From: CAIKMD01 sp035277525 | GTDB lineage: Bacteria > Pseudomonadota > Alphaproteobacteria > ATCC43930 > CGMCC-115725 | NCBI GenBank assembly: GCA_035277525.1 | Contig: DATEKH010000132.1 | Coordinates: forward strand, 1 to 39,262 | Length of the DNA stretch: 39,262 bases | Direction: 5' to 3' | Made by a program: the position numbers and the translations under genes | Notes under the pieces: generated by a model | Databases searched by the model: none | Seen by the model: the letters and a program-made list of their open reading frames with translations, nothing else | What the model was told of the DNA's origin: nothing | Part shown: positions 1 through 7,737 of the stretch, in pieces | Position numbering within the stretch: position 1 is the stretch's first letter | Layout: every line of letters begins with the position of its first letter

Positions 1-203
1 TAGCCGTCCCAGTGGCGTTTCCGGAGGTTTTCGGGAATGATGATATCAAGCGACTGTCCAAGGGCTTCGGCTGTCGAGAAGCCGAATATTCGCACCGCAC
101 CTTTATTCCAGAAGCGGATCAAACCGTCCGCGTCGGCGTAGATGATGGCGTCGGCGGCTTCTTCGACGAGGGTTCGGCAGAAATCCGTGATATCCAGCTC
201 CAT
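1..203 (-). CDS. PAS-domain sensor protein, N-terminal fragment (cut by left edge)
   Basis: Only the first 67 codons lie in the window; the gene continues past the left edge. The start is the ATG at 203, preceded by a full AGGAGG at 211-216 with 7-nt spacing. The residues read as a PAS fold: an N-terminal helix (DFCRTLVEEAADAIIYAD), then DGLIRFWNKGAVRIFGF, and a segment ending in IIIPENLRKRHWDG, which is the usual PAS core of sensor kinases, cyclase/phosphodiesterase regulators and stand-alone sensors. The output domain is not visible, so kinase, GGDEF/EAL or stand-alone PAS cannot be separated. It starts 24 bp after the stop of the DNA glycosylase gene and could be co-transcribed with it. 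PAS assignment is good; the role is unknown. Confidence 0.75.
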   Translation of the reverse strand, partial: MELDITDFCRTLVEEAADAIIYADADGLIRFWNKGAVRIFGFSTAEALGQSLDIIIPENLRKRHWDG

Positions 204-227
204 GATCCGGCCTCCTATTGCGCCAAT

Positions 228-1121
228 TCATGCGATGTTATGCAGATTCTCCGGCATTCGAGCCGCCACTGACAGATAGAAGGCAGCGAGCCCCCTGAAA
301 GGCGCGAAGGGCTCGAGCACCTCCTCAAGGCGCTTGGCACCGAGGCGCTGACCACGTGCAAGGAATTTTCCGACTGTCCGCCGCAGGCCGCTATCACTGG
401 CCGGAAGGCAATTGGCATGTCCCAAGCCGCGCAAGAGCATGTATTGAGTCGACCATTCGCCAAAGCCGCGTTGTGCGATCAACTTTGCATGCGCCTCTTC
501 CGCGGTCATGTGCTCCAATGCGGCGAGATCCAAGGCGCCGTTCGCGACGTTTGCGGCAAATTCCTTCATATACTCGGCTTTGCGCAACGAGAGACCGCAG
601 GTTCTCAGCTCGGAAAGCGCAGCCACTGCCAAAGTTCTGGGCGCTGGAAATGCGCGAAGACCCGCGATTTCTGCCCCAAACCGCTCAATGAGGCGGCTTC
701 GGATATGAAACGCCGCTGCGAGCGACAATTGCTGCTCCGTTATCGCCACGACCGCCAGTTCGAAGAGCGAAGAGGGCCGCAGCGGCTTGAGGCCCGCAAA
801 TGCCTTTATGATCGAACGCATGAGAGCATGCCGCTTGGCGACCCGGTAGAATGGACGTAAATCGAGATCGGCCGAGATGAGCCACTGAACGCTTTTTGTG
901 AACTCCCGCCGTCCAACGGCGATCGTCGACCAAGCTTCCACAGCCAATGGTTTCTGGCTGGATTGTCGGACCTCGATAACCGTGAGCCGGCCGCCGATCT
1001 CTGCCGGGATTCGGAGACACTGAGGAGCCGACGATCGTACGGGAAGAAAGCGCGCCGCGGCCTTTAGTGACAAACCGAGATCGAATGGCCCTTGGAGCTT
1101 TATCCGCGTCGATAAGGGCAT
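228..1121 (-). CDS. HhH-GPD DNA glycosylase (AlkA / DNA-3-methyladenine glycosylase II type)
   Basis: A 297-residue protein of the helix-hairpin-helix/GPD superfamily, which removes alkylated bases from DNA in base-excision repair in the cytoplasm. The hairpin reads LIAQRGFGEWSTQYMLLRG and is followed by LPASDSGLRR, whose Asp (about residue 243) sits where the family's catalytic aspartate lies. An earlier ELAVVAITEQQLS segment matches the 'I..QQ.S' signature of the family. No C-terminal iron-sulfur cluster cysteines are seen, which fits AlkA rather than Nth/MutY. The ATG at 1121 is chosen because homology begins right after it (IKLQGPFDLGLSL); a TTG at 1160 would add 13 unconvincing residues, and neither has a strong Shine-Dalgarno. 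It lies 95 bp after the thiolase gene and 24 bp before the PAS gene. Confidence 0.85.
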   Translation of the reverse strand: MPLSTRIKLQGPFDLGLSLKAAARFLPVRSSAPQCLRIPAEIGGRLTVIEVRQSSQKPLAVEAWSTIAVGRREFTKSVQWLISADLDLRPFYRVAKRHALMRSIIKAFAGLKPLRPSSLFELAVVAITEQQLSLAAAFHIRSRLIERFGAEIAGLRAFPAPRTLAVAALSELRTCGLSLRKAEYMKEFAANVANGALDLAALEHMTAEEAHAKLIAQRGFGEWSTQYMLLRGLGHANCLPASDSGLRRTVGKFLARGQRLGAKRLEEVLEPFAPFRGLAAFYLSVAARMPENLHNIA

Positions 1122-1216
1122 CGCTGGGGCTATGCAATGAGTGTGACAATCGGGCGTCAACGTCTAACCTGAGCCTTAGGCTTCGCAGGAGATTAGCCGC
1201 GAGCGGCCCGCACCGA

Positions 1217-2401
1217 TCATAAAAGCTCGAGCGCCAAGGCGATCCCCTGTCCGCCACCGATGCAGAGCGTGACCACGCCGCGCTTCAACCCATCGCGTGA
1301 CATCGAATGCAAGAGCCGCGTGGTCAGCACCGCGCCGGTCGCCCCGATCGGATGGCCATGCGCCACTGCCCCGCCCTCGACATTGACGATCTCCTCGGGA
1401 AGGCCAAGCTCGCGCCGCACCGCGATCGCTATCGCCGCGAAAGCCTCGTTGATCTCGATGCGTTCAATATCGCCGAGCTTCCAGCCCGCGCGCTCCAAAG
1501 CCCGCTTTACCGCTGGCACCGGCCCCAGGCCGAACATGCCCGGCTCAACCGCGGCGACGCCATAGGCGACGAGCCGCGCCATGGGCTTGAGCCCGTTCTT
1601 CTCGGCCCAGGCATCGCTCGAGACCACCATCGCCGCGCCCGCGCTGTTGAGGCCAGGAGCGTTGCCGGCGGTGATCGTGCCGTCCCTGCGGAAGGCGGGC
1701 TTTAACTTTGCCAAGATCTCGAGCGTCGTATTCGGGCGGTTGTGCTCGTCCTTGGCGAAGCGCACCGGCTTGCCGCGCTCCATCACCTCGACCGGCACGA
1801 TCTCGGCCTCGAACTTGCCCGCCGCTTGCGCCGCCGAGAAGCGCTGCTGTGAGCGCAACGCCCAGCGATCCTGATCCTCGCGCGTGATCTGGAACGCCTT
1901 CACCAGATCCTCGGTGTGCCAGCCGGAATGCTCGTCGGAGAACGCGTCATTCAGCCCGTCGCGCAGCACACTGTCATAGATCTCGGCATTGCCGAGGCGA
2001 TAGCCCCAGCGCCCGCCGCCCATGAGGTAGGGCGCGAGATCCATGTTCTCCATCCCGCCGGCGATCGCGCTGTCGACGAAGCCCAGCATCACCTCTTGCG
2101 CCGCGCTCGCGATCGCCTGCGCGCCCGACCCGCACACCCGATTGACGGTCATCGCCGGCACCTCGACCGGCAGCCCGCCATGGATCGCGGCCTGGCGCGC
2201 CGGGTTCATCTTGTTGCCGGCCTGAACCACATTCCCCAGCACAACGGTGCCGATCTTGGCAGGATCGAGCTTCGCCCGCGCCAAAGTCGCGCGCACCGCC
2301 GCAGCGCCCAGCTCGGTCGCGGGCGTCTGCTTAAGCGTGCCACCGAAGGTCCCGATCGGCGTGCGCACCGGGTTGGAGATGACGACGTTCGATTCCACCA
2401 T
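1217..2401 (-). CDS. Acetyl-CoA acetyltransferase / thiolase family protein
   Basis: A 394-residue thiolase, normal length for the degradative and biosynthetic acetoacetyl-CoA thiolases. It condenses two acyl-CoA units or cleaves 3-ketoacyl-CoA. The acyl-accepting Cys90 lies in VNRVCGSGAQAI, the active-site His350 in AVAHGHPIGATGA and the second catalytic Cys380 in TLCIGGGQG. All three are intact, so an active enzyme is expected. The start is the ATG at 2401 with AAGGAG just upstream (2409-2414); a further 19 in-frame upstream codons carry no homology. It could finish ring-fission products as acetyl-CoA, but it lies apart from the catabolic operons and could equally serve PHB or fatty-acid metabolism; the precise substrate cannot be read from sequence. 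Confidence 0.93.
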   Translation of the reverse strand: MVESNVVISNPVRTPIGTFGGTLKQTPATELGAAAVRATLARAKLDPAKIGTVVLGNVVQAGNKMNPARQAAIHGGLPVEVPAMTVNRVCGSGAQAIASAAQEVMLGFVDSAIAGGMENMDLAPYLMGGGRWGYRLGNAEIYDSVLRDGLNDAFSDEHSGWHTEDLVKAFQITREDQDRWALRSQQRFSAAQAAGKFEAEIVPVEVMERGKPVRFAKDEHNRPNTTLEILAKLKPAFRRDGTITAGNAPGLNSAGAAMVVSSDAWAEKNGLKPMARLVAYGVAAVEPGMFGLGPVPAVKRALERAGWKLGDIERIEINEAFAAIAIAVRRELGLPEEIVNVEGGAVAHGHPIGATGAVLTTRLLHSMSRDGLKRGVVTLCIGGGQGIALALELL

Positions 2402-2492
2402 GGGCGTACTCCTTGTGCTGAAGGGAACCGGCGGATCCGCCGCACCGCACGATGCCAAGCGCGCGCGACCACTCTCTATCTTGGAATATGGG

Positions 2493-2509
2493 GAGGAAAC
2501 GCCTTCCTC
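2493..2509. promoter_or_regulatory. Perfect inverted repeat upstream of the thiolase gene
   Basis: GAGGAA (2493-2498) and TTCCTC (2504-2509) are perfect 6-bp complementary arms around a 5-nt centre. The site lies about 90-110 bp upstream of the thiolase start. It could be an operator, or a weak hairpin followed on the plus strand by GATAAGATTTTT. Nothing distinguishes these two readings. Confidence 0.3.
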
Positions 2510-2535
2510 GATAAGATTTTTGTGTAGCGGCGCCG

Positions 2536-2701
2536 GCTAGAGCGGTATCCAATCATGTTGGAGCGGCCGATCCCTTCAGCGTCATGCCCGCGCCCTTCGA
2601 CACGCTCAGGAGCGGGCATCCAGGGAGACTGTAGCTCTGGACCCCCGCTTGCGCGGGGGTGACGAGAAAAGAGCGATTCAATCTGATCGGACCGCGCTCT
2701 A
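2536..2701. repeat. MITE-like interspersed element with terminal inverted repeats and stacked hairpins
   Basis: This fills most of the 417-base gene-free interval between the thiolase and DUF1127 genes. The ends are imperfect inverted repeats: TAGAGCGGTATCCAATCATG at 2536-2555 and TCTGATCGGACCGCGCTCTA at 2682-2701. Inside are three hairpins: ATGCCCGC/GCGGGCAT (2584-2591 with 2612-2619), TCCAG/CTGGA (2619-2623 with 2637-2641) and ACCCCCGC/GCGGGGGT (2641-2648 with 2653-2660, loop TTGC). The outermost TA on each side would fit a TA target duplication as made by IS630/Tc1-mariner-type transposases. The motif 'GTCATGCCCGC...GCGGGCATCCAG' resembles dispersed repeats I know from Rhizobiales genomes. 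It has no coding capacity. The last hairpin could also stop transcription. Confidence 0.7.
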
Positions 2702-2775
2702 ACGCTTTGCCCTCCAATCATGCGGCTCGTGTGGTGCTGGATTGCATTTTTAGAGGTGCAAGAGTTTGCCACAAA

Positions 2776-2796
2776 ACATATATCTTAAGTGTATGT
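2776..2796. promoter_or_regulatory. AT-rich imperfect dyad upstream of the DUF1127 / dioxygenase pair
   Basis: ACATA (2776-2780) and TATGT (2792-2796) flank a central CTTAAG (2784-2789) in an AT-rich patch that stands out from the GC-rich surroundings. It lies 23-43 bp upstream of the DUF1127 ATG, so it could be an operator or part of the promoter. A TTGCCA at 2766-2771 could be a -35 element, but no well-spaced -10 is clear. Confidence 0.3.
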
Positions 2797-2818
2797 TATA
2801 TTGCAAGTGGCGATTCCC

Positions 2819-3079
2819 ATGCTCTCCTGTCTTCTTAACATCGTTCATCCGTGGAAATGGGTTGAGGCTCAACGCCAACAGCAAAGAGCCTATCGAGAGC
2901 TGATGGCGCTCGACGACAGCGCCTTGGCCGACATCGGGATCACGCGGGCGAATATCCCTTATATCGTCTTCGGCGGTAGACAAGCGCAACGCGAATACGA
3001 GACACGCGGGCGTCATAAGATCCCGCTGGGGGCGCAGTTGAGCGGTCAGGCCGCGCCATGCAAGGGGGCGGGAAAGTGA
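2819..3079 (+). CDS. DUF1127 domain protein with C-terminal extension
   Basis: A basic protein of 86 residues. The segment YRELMALDDSALADIGITRA (about residues 25-44) is the DUF1127 signature: short Arg-rich proteins common in Alphaproteobacteria, some of which act in RNA turnover, nutrient stress or phosphate and carbon homeostasis. Typical members are about 45-70 residues; this one carries some 35 more residues after the domain. The ATG at 2819 is chosen because an upstream GTG (2789) falls inside the probable promoter; no strong Shine-Dalgarno is present. Its stop codon TGA (3077-3079) overlaps the probable GTG start of the dioxygenase gene (GTGA), suggesting translational coupling. Family assignment is good; function is unknown. 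Confidence 0.75.
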   Translation: MLSCLLNIVHPWKWVEAQRQQQRAYRELMALDDSALADIGITRANIPYIVFGGRQAQREYETRGRHKIPLGAQLSGQAAPCKGAGK

Positions 3080-3936
3080 CCGCAGAAATGGGAATCAGAT
3101 TGGGTGATGGGACGCCTCTCGACCAACTTGGGGGCATCGATTCCCGCTTTCTGCAATGGCATTGGAGCAAGAACCCTGTTTGGGCGCTCCCTTCACAAAT
3201 TATCGCGTCGGTCGCACGAAAGGGATATGCCGTCGTTCCCGCGGCGGAGACGCGTCCACTGCTAGGCGACGGAGGTCTGAAAGATTGGAGCGGATTCTCC
3301 CGCAGTTGGGACGAACTCCCGGTCGATTCTTACATGGGAGATGGCGGAAGATATCGCCGGCGTCGCTATGCGGAATTCGGAATCTCTCGTCATGCAATCG
3401 TGCGAAAGCCACACGGGCCGCACTATCAAAGTCGAGCCTATAATCCCTTAAACGGCGGCATCGAGCGTTGGTTCGAACCGATCGCCGACGCAATGACGTT
3501 GCATCCTGCATTGCGAGCGGTTCTCCGAACGAGTTATAGCCTATTTGATGCTCTGACCCCGGTTGCTGCTCGGCCTTACGAGTGGCATGTCGAGGTTCAC
3601 CAAATTCGGATCGTAGCCGGCCCTCGGGAGGAAGGGCATCCGACACCCGAGGGCATGCATCGCGACGGTGTTGACTGGGCGTTGATGCTCCTCATTGCGC
3701 GCGAGAGGGTTCGATTTGGCAAGACGACAATCTGTGATCTGAGGAAGCGGGCCCTCGCAAGCTTTACGCTTGCTGCTCCATTCGAGGCTGCCATCGTGAA
3801 TGACCAGAGGGTGTATCATGAGGTGACGCCTGTCGCCGCTGTAGATGAACGGGATTTCGGATATCGCGACATGCTGATCGTCACCTTTAGTCGAAACTCT
3901 CAACATTGCGCTATCCCGCAATCCGTCAAAAGCTAG
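3076..3936 (+). CDS. 2-oxoglutarate/Fe(II)-dependent dioxygenase, 2OG-Fe_Oxy_2 type (amino-acid hydroxylase-like)
   Basis: A 286-residue member of the family that includes the L-isoleucine dioxygenase IDO and BsmA-like proteins, which hydroxylate free amino acids using 2-oxoglutarate, O2 and Fe(II). The metal motif is visible in PTPEGMHRDGVDWALMLL (His about 195, Asp about 197), with the distal His in NDQRVYHEVTPV (about 248). A GTG at 3076 is preferred because it follows AAGGGGGCGGGA (3061-3072) at good spacing and overlaps the DUF1127 stop; ATG 3058 or ATG 3088 are alternatives. The neighbour pair DUF1127/dioxygenase looks like a two-gene unit. The substrate cannot be read from the sequence; a free amino acid is the family expectation. 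Confidence 0.87.
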   Translation: MTAEMGIRLGDGTPLDQLGGIDSRFLQWHWSKNPVWALPSQIIASVARKGYAVVPAAETRPLLGDGGLKDWSGFSRSWDELPVDSYMGDGGRYRRRRYAEFGISRHAIVRKPHGPHYQSRAYNPLNGGIERWFEPIADAMTLHPALRAVLRTSYSLFDALTPVAARPYEWHVEVHQIRIVAGPREEGHPTPEGMHRDGVDWALMLLIARERVRFGKTTICDLRKRALASFTLAAPFEAAIVNDQRVYHEVTPVAAVDERDFGYRDMLIVTFSRNSQHCAIPQSVKS

Positions 3937-4026
3937 GGATCTAAAGGTTCTTTATTCGCCGTTGCCGGATGGCGAGTCCGCGATTGGAGCGGAACGCGAC
4001 CACGACTCGCGCCTGAGATCGAGCCC

Positions 4027-5025
4027 TTACGCCAATGTTTCCGGCGCAAAGAGCTCCTCGGGCTTCCATCGCCGCTTTAGGATGCCCTGCTCGTAGTGGT
4101 ACCGCAGGAAGGTCTCCAGCACCTTGCGGTTCGGCTCCAGGCCGTACGGCCAATAATTCTCACCCATCAATTTGTGATTCTCCTCGCGGAGAGCCGTGAA
4201 CCACGGCACCAGCATCCCGGCGCTGTTGAAGGCGTCCCCGGCCCTGTACTGTTTGAAGGCCTGATCCTTGGCGTCCTGGAACGCTTTGCACATCGACTGC
4301 GCAAGCCAAGGATTCTTTTCATAGACGTCCCTGCGGATGACGACGGTGTGCATGATCGGGAAGATGGAGGTACGGCGAAAATAGTCGCGCTCGACGTCCT
4401 TGTAGTTGTCGAAAAGCCGCTTGACCTTGGGCGATCCCTTGAGCAGCGCAGGCGGAACGATCGCCGAGTAAAGGGCATCGATTTCGCCCGATTCGAGCAT
4501 CGCGTTGAGATTCTGGTCGGGGCGAAGCTGGTTGAGGCGCACGGTTGGCGGCGCCGCGAACGGCAGCCAATCCCATTTCGGCAGCGGATGTTCGTCGATG
4601 TTGCCGACATAATAGGTATAGCTGTCGGTGGGTACGCCATAATCGTCTTTGAAGATTCCTTTCGACCAGACTCCGGAATCATGGCCGTAACACAGCAACT
4701 CGCCGACCTTCTTTCCGACAAGGTCCTTCGGCGAGGCGATCCCGCTTGCCGTGTTCACGAAAACCGCGGCATGGCGGAAGAACCGGAGCGGAAATACAGG
4801 AATGGCGATGAAGGGAGGATTCTCGAGTTCGAGCGAGCGCAGGTAAAAAGTCAATCCAAGTTCGGAGACTTCGAACTCGCGGTTCCGGACCATGCGCTCG
4901 AAAATCTCGGCGACGAACGCCATCTTGTAGGTGAGGTCGACGCCTTCCGGACGGATGCTGCCATCCATGAGCCCCCGCGTCCGGTCGTAATTCCAGCAGG
5001 CCAACGTGATTTTAAGGTTTGCCAT
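4027..5025 (-). CDS. 4,5-dihydroxyphthalate decarboxylase-like protein (periplasmic-binding-protein fold, no signal peptide)
   Basis: A 332-residue protein starting MANLKITLACWNYDRTRGL, with no signal peptide. The opening, followed by a pattern with two binding-protein-like lobes (KDLVGKKVGELLCYGHDSG about residues 103-121), is that of the Pht5 / 4,5-dihydroxyphthalate decarboxylase family, whose fold is that of type 2 solute-binding proteins. Members are annotated either as cytoplasmic decarboxylases of aromatic dicarboxylates or as binding proteins; absence of an export signal favours the enzyme. Start ATG 5025 has GAGGAGG (5034-5040) upstream. It is the last gene of an operon with a flavin monooxygenase (41 bp upstream) and an MFS transporter, consistent with hydroxylate-then-decarboxylate chemistry. 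The substrate is unproven. Confidence 0.75.
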   Translation of the reverse strand: MANLKITLACWNYDRTRGLMDGSIRPEGVDLTYKMAFVAEIFERMVRNREFEVSELGLTFYLRSLELENPPFIAIPVFPLRFFRHAAVFVNTASGIASPKDLVGKKVGELLCYGHDSGVWSKGIFKDDYGVPTDSYTYYVGNIDEHPLPKWDWLPFAAPPTVRLNQLRPDQNLNAMLESGEIDALYSAIVPPALLKGSPKVKRLFDNYKDVERDYFRRTSIFPIMHTVVIRRDVYEKNPWLAQSMCKAFQDAKDQAFKQYRAGDAFNSAGMLVPWFTALREENHKLMGENYWPYGLEPNRKVLETFLRYHYEQGILKRRWKPEELFAPETLA

Positions 5026-5066
5026 CAGGTCGTCCTCCTCGTGTTTCAAGCCGATTTAGCGGTGCA

Positions 5067-6170
5067 TCAGTGGATGTTCGTCCGCAGGCCCAGCTGCGCC
5101 AATCGCGGCAGAACCTCGTCGCGCAGGACTTGCATTTCCTGGACATAATTCACGAGCGCGACCGCCATCCCGCCGATTCCCGCGTCGGCAATCCGCTTGA
5201 ACGTCGCCGCAACCTCGTCGTAGCTGCCAATGACCGGAAAGGTGCCTCCGCCGCTGATGAACCGTTCTTTCATCTGCTGCATCCGCTCCGGCGGGATCGA
5301 GCGCGATCCGCCGGCGGTTCGTTTGGCGATCGCCTGCTCTGCGGCTTCCCAATCGCCCTTTTCATGGACGATGTAATGGTAGTAGTCGCGTGTCTCCTGC
5401 GGTGTGCGCCGGCACAGGAGGTGGCCGCTGGCGTAGATGCCGATGGAGCGGCGATCGGTGATCTCGCGCATCGCCGCCACTTCGCTCGCGAGCGTCGCCT
5501 CATCGACGATCACCATGAAGAGGCAATCGGCGTGGCGCGCTGCGAAAGCCCGACCGGCGGGGGAGGAACCAGCGCTCATCAAAAGGGGGCGACCGCCATT
5601 CCAAGGCTTGGGCTTGCCGACCACACCTTGCAGCTTGAAATATGTCCCGGCGTGGTCAAACGGCTCGGGCTCCGACCAGATCCGTTTGACGATACCAAGC
5701 CACTCCTCGGAATAGGCATATCGTTCGTCATGGTCGCGGAGCTCCACGCCGAACATCTTGAACTCGCCGAGATTCCAGCCTGAGACGATATTGAGGCCAA
5801 AGCGCCCGCGTCCGATGTGATCGGCGCTGACGGCCGCCTTCGCCGCGAACACCGGATTCACCAGCGGAACGTGCACGGTCGCGAAGGCGACGATGTCGCG
5901 CGTCGCTCCGAGCAGCCCTGTCGCCCAAGTCAGCGTCTCAAAACTCGTGCCCTGGCGATCGGTGATGCCGCCATAACCTTGCCATCGCGCAATCGGCAAC
6001 AGAAACTCGATGCCGGCTTCGTCCGCGAGGCGAGCCGCTTGGAGATTCTTGTCCCAACCCGCATCCCAGCGCTCCGGTGCCGTCGTCGCGAACGAACCGG
6101 AGCAGTTCATGCCGAAGAGACCGAGTTTGAACCGGTTCGCGTTTTGCATCCGTGTGCTGCGCCCAGTCAT
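5067..6170 (-). CDS. LLM-class FMN-dependent monooxygenase (SfnG/RutA-like)
   Basis: A 367-residue bacterial luciferase-like monooxygenase. Two-component members of this class take reduced FMN from a separate reductase and insert oxygen into sulfonates, sulfones, pyrimidines or EDTA-type compounds. Family marks include GFGMNCSGS-like beta-1 (LGLFGMNCSGSF), AADEAGIEFLLPIARWQGYGG, GRGRFGLNIVSGWNLGEF and the later PLLMSAGSSPAGRAFAARHAD flavin-binding stretch. Length and motif order resemble dimethylsulfone monooxygenase SfnG and pyrimidine oxygenase RutA. Start ATG 6170 is preceded by GGAGAGGA and lies 23 bp after the MFS stop; a longer reading upstream would run into the MFS gene and is rejected. 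No flavin reductase gene lies nearby. Confidence 0.88.
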   Translation of the reverse strand: MTGRSTRMQNANRFKLGLFGMNCSGSFATTAPERWDAGWDKNLQAARLADEAGIEFLLPIARWQGYGGITDRQGTSFETLTWATGLLGATRDIVAFATVHVPLVNPVFAAKAAVSADHIGRGRFGLNIVSGWNLGEFKMFGVELRDHDERYAYSEEWLGIVKRIWSEPEPFDHAGTYFKLQGVVGKPKPWNGGRPLLMSAGSSPAGRAFAARHADCLFMVIVDEATLASEVAAMREITDRRSIGIYASGHLLCRRTPQETRDYYHYIVHEKGDWEAAEQAIAKRTAGGSRSIPPERMQQMKERFISGGGTFPVIGSYDEVAATFKRIADAGIGGMAVALVNYVQEMQVLRDEVLPRLAQLGLRTNIH

Positions 6171-6193
6171 CTGGTCCTCTCCGTCGGACGACG

Positions 6194-7564
6194 CTAAGGC
6201 GAGAGCTCTTCGAGGAGCTTGTTCTTCGTCTCGATACCGAGGGCCAAGATCGCAAGCAAGCCCAACAGCGAGGCGCCGGCGAACAACGCAAACATCCCGG
6301 CCGCGCCGAATCGACCACCGAGAATCGCGCCGACGGAAATCGGCGCGATAATGCTGGCGACCAGCGACACGGCTCTCCCGGCGGACGACCCCCAGCCTCG
6401 CATCCGCGTCGGATAGAGTTCGGCCGTGTAAAGATAGCACCCGAGAGCGTTGGGGTTGAGGAAAACGGTCATGACGCAGGCCGCCGTAAAGAGCGACACC
6501 CAACTTTCCCCGTGGCCCCAAGCGATCCCGGCGAGCCCGAGCAACGCGCCGACCCCCAGACCCGCAAAGCTTATCGAGAAGAGGGGCTTGCGCCCCAGCC
6601 GGTCGATGAGCGAGGCCGATACATATCCCATCGCCACTCCGATCAGATTGACGCCGACTGTCGCGAGCAGTCCCTGAGTCACGGAAAGGTGCCCGACGCG
6701 CACGAAAAGACCGGGGAGCCAGGTAACCAGCCCCACGACGACATAGTAGCAGAGGAACCAGTGCAGCCAGCTGAGCGCCGTGCGACGCCGATAGGCAGGA
6801 TGAAACAGCTCCGCAAACCTCGTCGCCTTTACATCGGGTGGCGCGGTCATGCGCGGCGCCTCGAGGGCAAGCCCCGCCGCGGTGGCATCGGCTTCGAAGC
6901 GGGCCACGATCGTCTCCGCTTGGCGCAAACGCCCTTTATCGACGAGCCAGCGGACAGATTCCGGCAACCACCAGACCGCGACGATGACGAGCAGCAGCGG
7001 TGCCGCGCCGACAGCGAACAACGTCCGCCATCCTGCCTCGGGTCCAAGCAGGCTGATAAGGATGAAGCTGGCCAGCGGCGTCAGCAGGATGCCCCATGGA
7101 TACAAGGTCTGATAGAGCAAAAAGTAGCGTCCGCGACGGTGGCGCTGCAGCAGCTCGGCGATCATCGTGCCGGCGATCGGCGCCTCGCCCCCGAGTCCGA
7201 TTCCGAGCAGCGCTCGCGATAGAGCAAGGCTCTGGAAGTTCCACGCCAATGCCGCGGCGATCGAGAACACTCCCATGATCGACAGTGCGACCATGAAGCT
7301 TTTCTTGCGCCCCCACACTTCACTGAGAATCCCGAACAGCAAGGCGCCAATGAGCTGTCCGACATAGCCCGCCCCGATCAGCGCGCCCGTCGCGACGAAG
7401 TCGATGTGCAATGACGAGAAGATGACCGTGAGCGCGCTCGCGATCGCCAATGTGTCGAACGCATCGAAGAACGTGCCGAATCCCAAGATGATCATGACCC
7501 GGCGATGCAGCGCCGTAAGCGGCAGCCGCTCGGCGCGGCCGACCACAAGCTCGCTCGTGCTCAT
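6194..7564 (-). CDS. MFS transporter, sugar/aromatic-acid/niacin porter type
   Basis: A 456-residue inner-membrane protein with about 12 hydrophobic segments. MFS signature motifs are visible: GILSEVWGRKK in the loop after TM2, LPESVRWLVDKGRL before the central loop (about residues 200-260), its repeat SLIDRLGRKPLF in the second half and ELYPTRMRGWGSS near TM10-11. This set is shared by sugar porters, AAHS aromatic-acid symporters and NiaP-like niacin carriers. It is the first gene of a minus-strand operon with a flavin monooxygenase and a dihydroxyphthalate-decarboxylase-like protein, and is divergent from a gentisate-dioxygenase-like gene, so import of an aromatic acid is the likely job. 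The start ATG 7564 has GGGGAG upstream (7577-7582). Confidence 0.9.
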   Translation of the reverse strand: MSTSELVVGRAERLPLTALHRRVMIILGFGTFFDAFDTLAIASALTVIFSSLHIDFVATGALIGAGYVGQLIGALLFGILSEVWGRKKSFMVALSIMGVFSIAAALAWNFQSLALSRALLGIGLGGEAPIAGTMIAELLQRHRRGRYFLLYQTLYPWGILLTPLASFILISLLGPEAGWRTLFAVGAAPLLLVIVAVWWLPESVRWLVDKGRLRQAETIVARFEADATAAGLALEAPRMTAPPDVKATRFAELFHPAYRRRTALSWLHWFLCYYVVVGLVTWLPGLFVRVGHLSVTQGLLATVGVNLIGVAMGYVSASLIDRLGRKPLFSISFAGLGVGALLGLAGIAWGHGESWVSLFTAACVMTVFLNPNALGCYLYTAELYPTRMRGWGSSAGRAVSLVASIIAPISVGAILGGRFGAAGMFALFAGASLLGLLAILALGIETKNKLLEELSP

Positions 7565-7737
7565 TGGCGTTTCGCTCCCCGACGATGACCGTTCGACCGG
7601 TCTTGTGCCAAGAGTATGGAGAGCGTCGCCGGGCCGGTCAATTCTCGCGTAATCGCCGCCTCGGCACCCTCAGAGAAGAATTGGCGCTATCGGCGGTAAA
7701 GGAGGTAAAATTTGGCCTCGCCATGCTGGAGGCCTGC
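7565..7737. promoter_or_regulatory. Divergent promoter region, MFS operon versus cupin operon
   Basis: These 173 bp separate two divergent catabolic transcription units and must hold promoters for both. An 8-bp palindrome GACCGGTC lies at 7595-7602, with a partial copy CCGGTC near 7635-7640. A strong AGGAGG (7700-7705) sits too far from the chosen cupin start to serve it directly. No convincing -35/-10 pair could be assigned. No regulator gene is adjacent. Confidence 0.4.

Noticed and set aside
3937..4026. Possible terminator hairpin between convergent genes (TCCGC...GCGGA; TCGCC...GGCGA)
   Set aside because: Stems of five pairs with large loops and no proper T-run on either strand.
6171..6521. 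N-terminal extension of the LLM monooxygenase frame
   Set aside because: It runs into the MFS gene, lacks homology, and a good ATG with GGAGAGGA lies at 6170.
6152..7222. Open frame of about 356 codons on the plus strand across the MFS gene
   Set aside because: Antisense to an unmistakable 12-segment transporter; the translation has no recognisable features.
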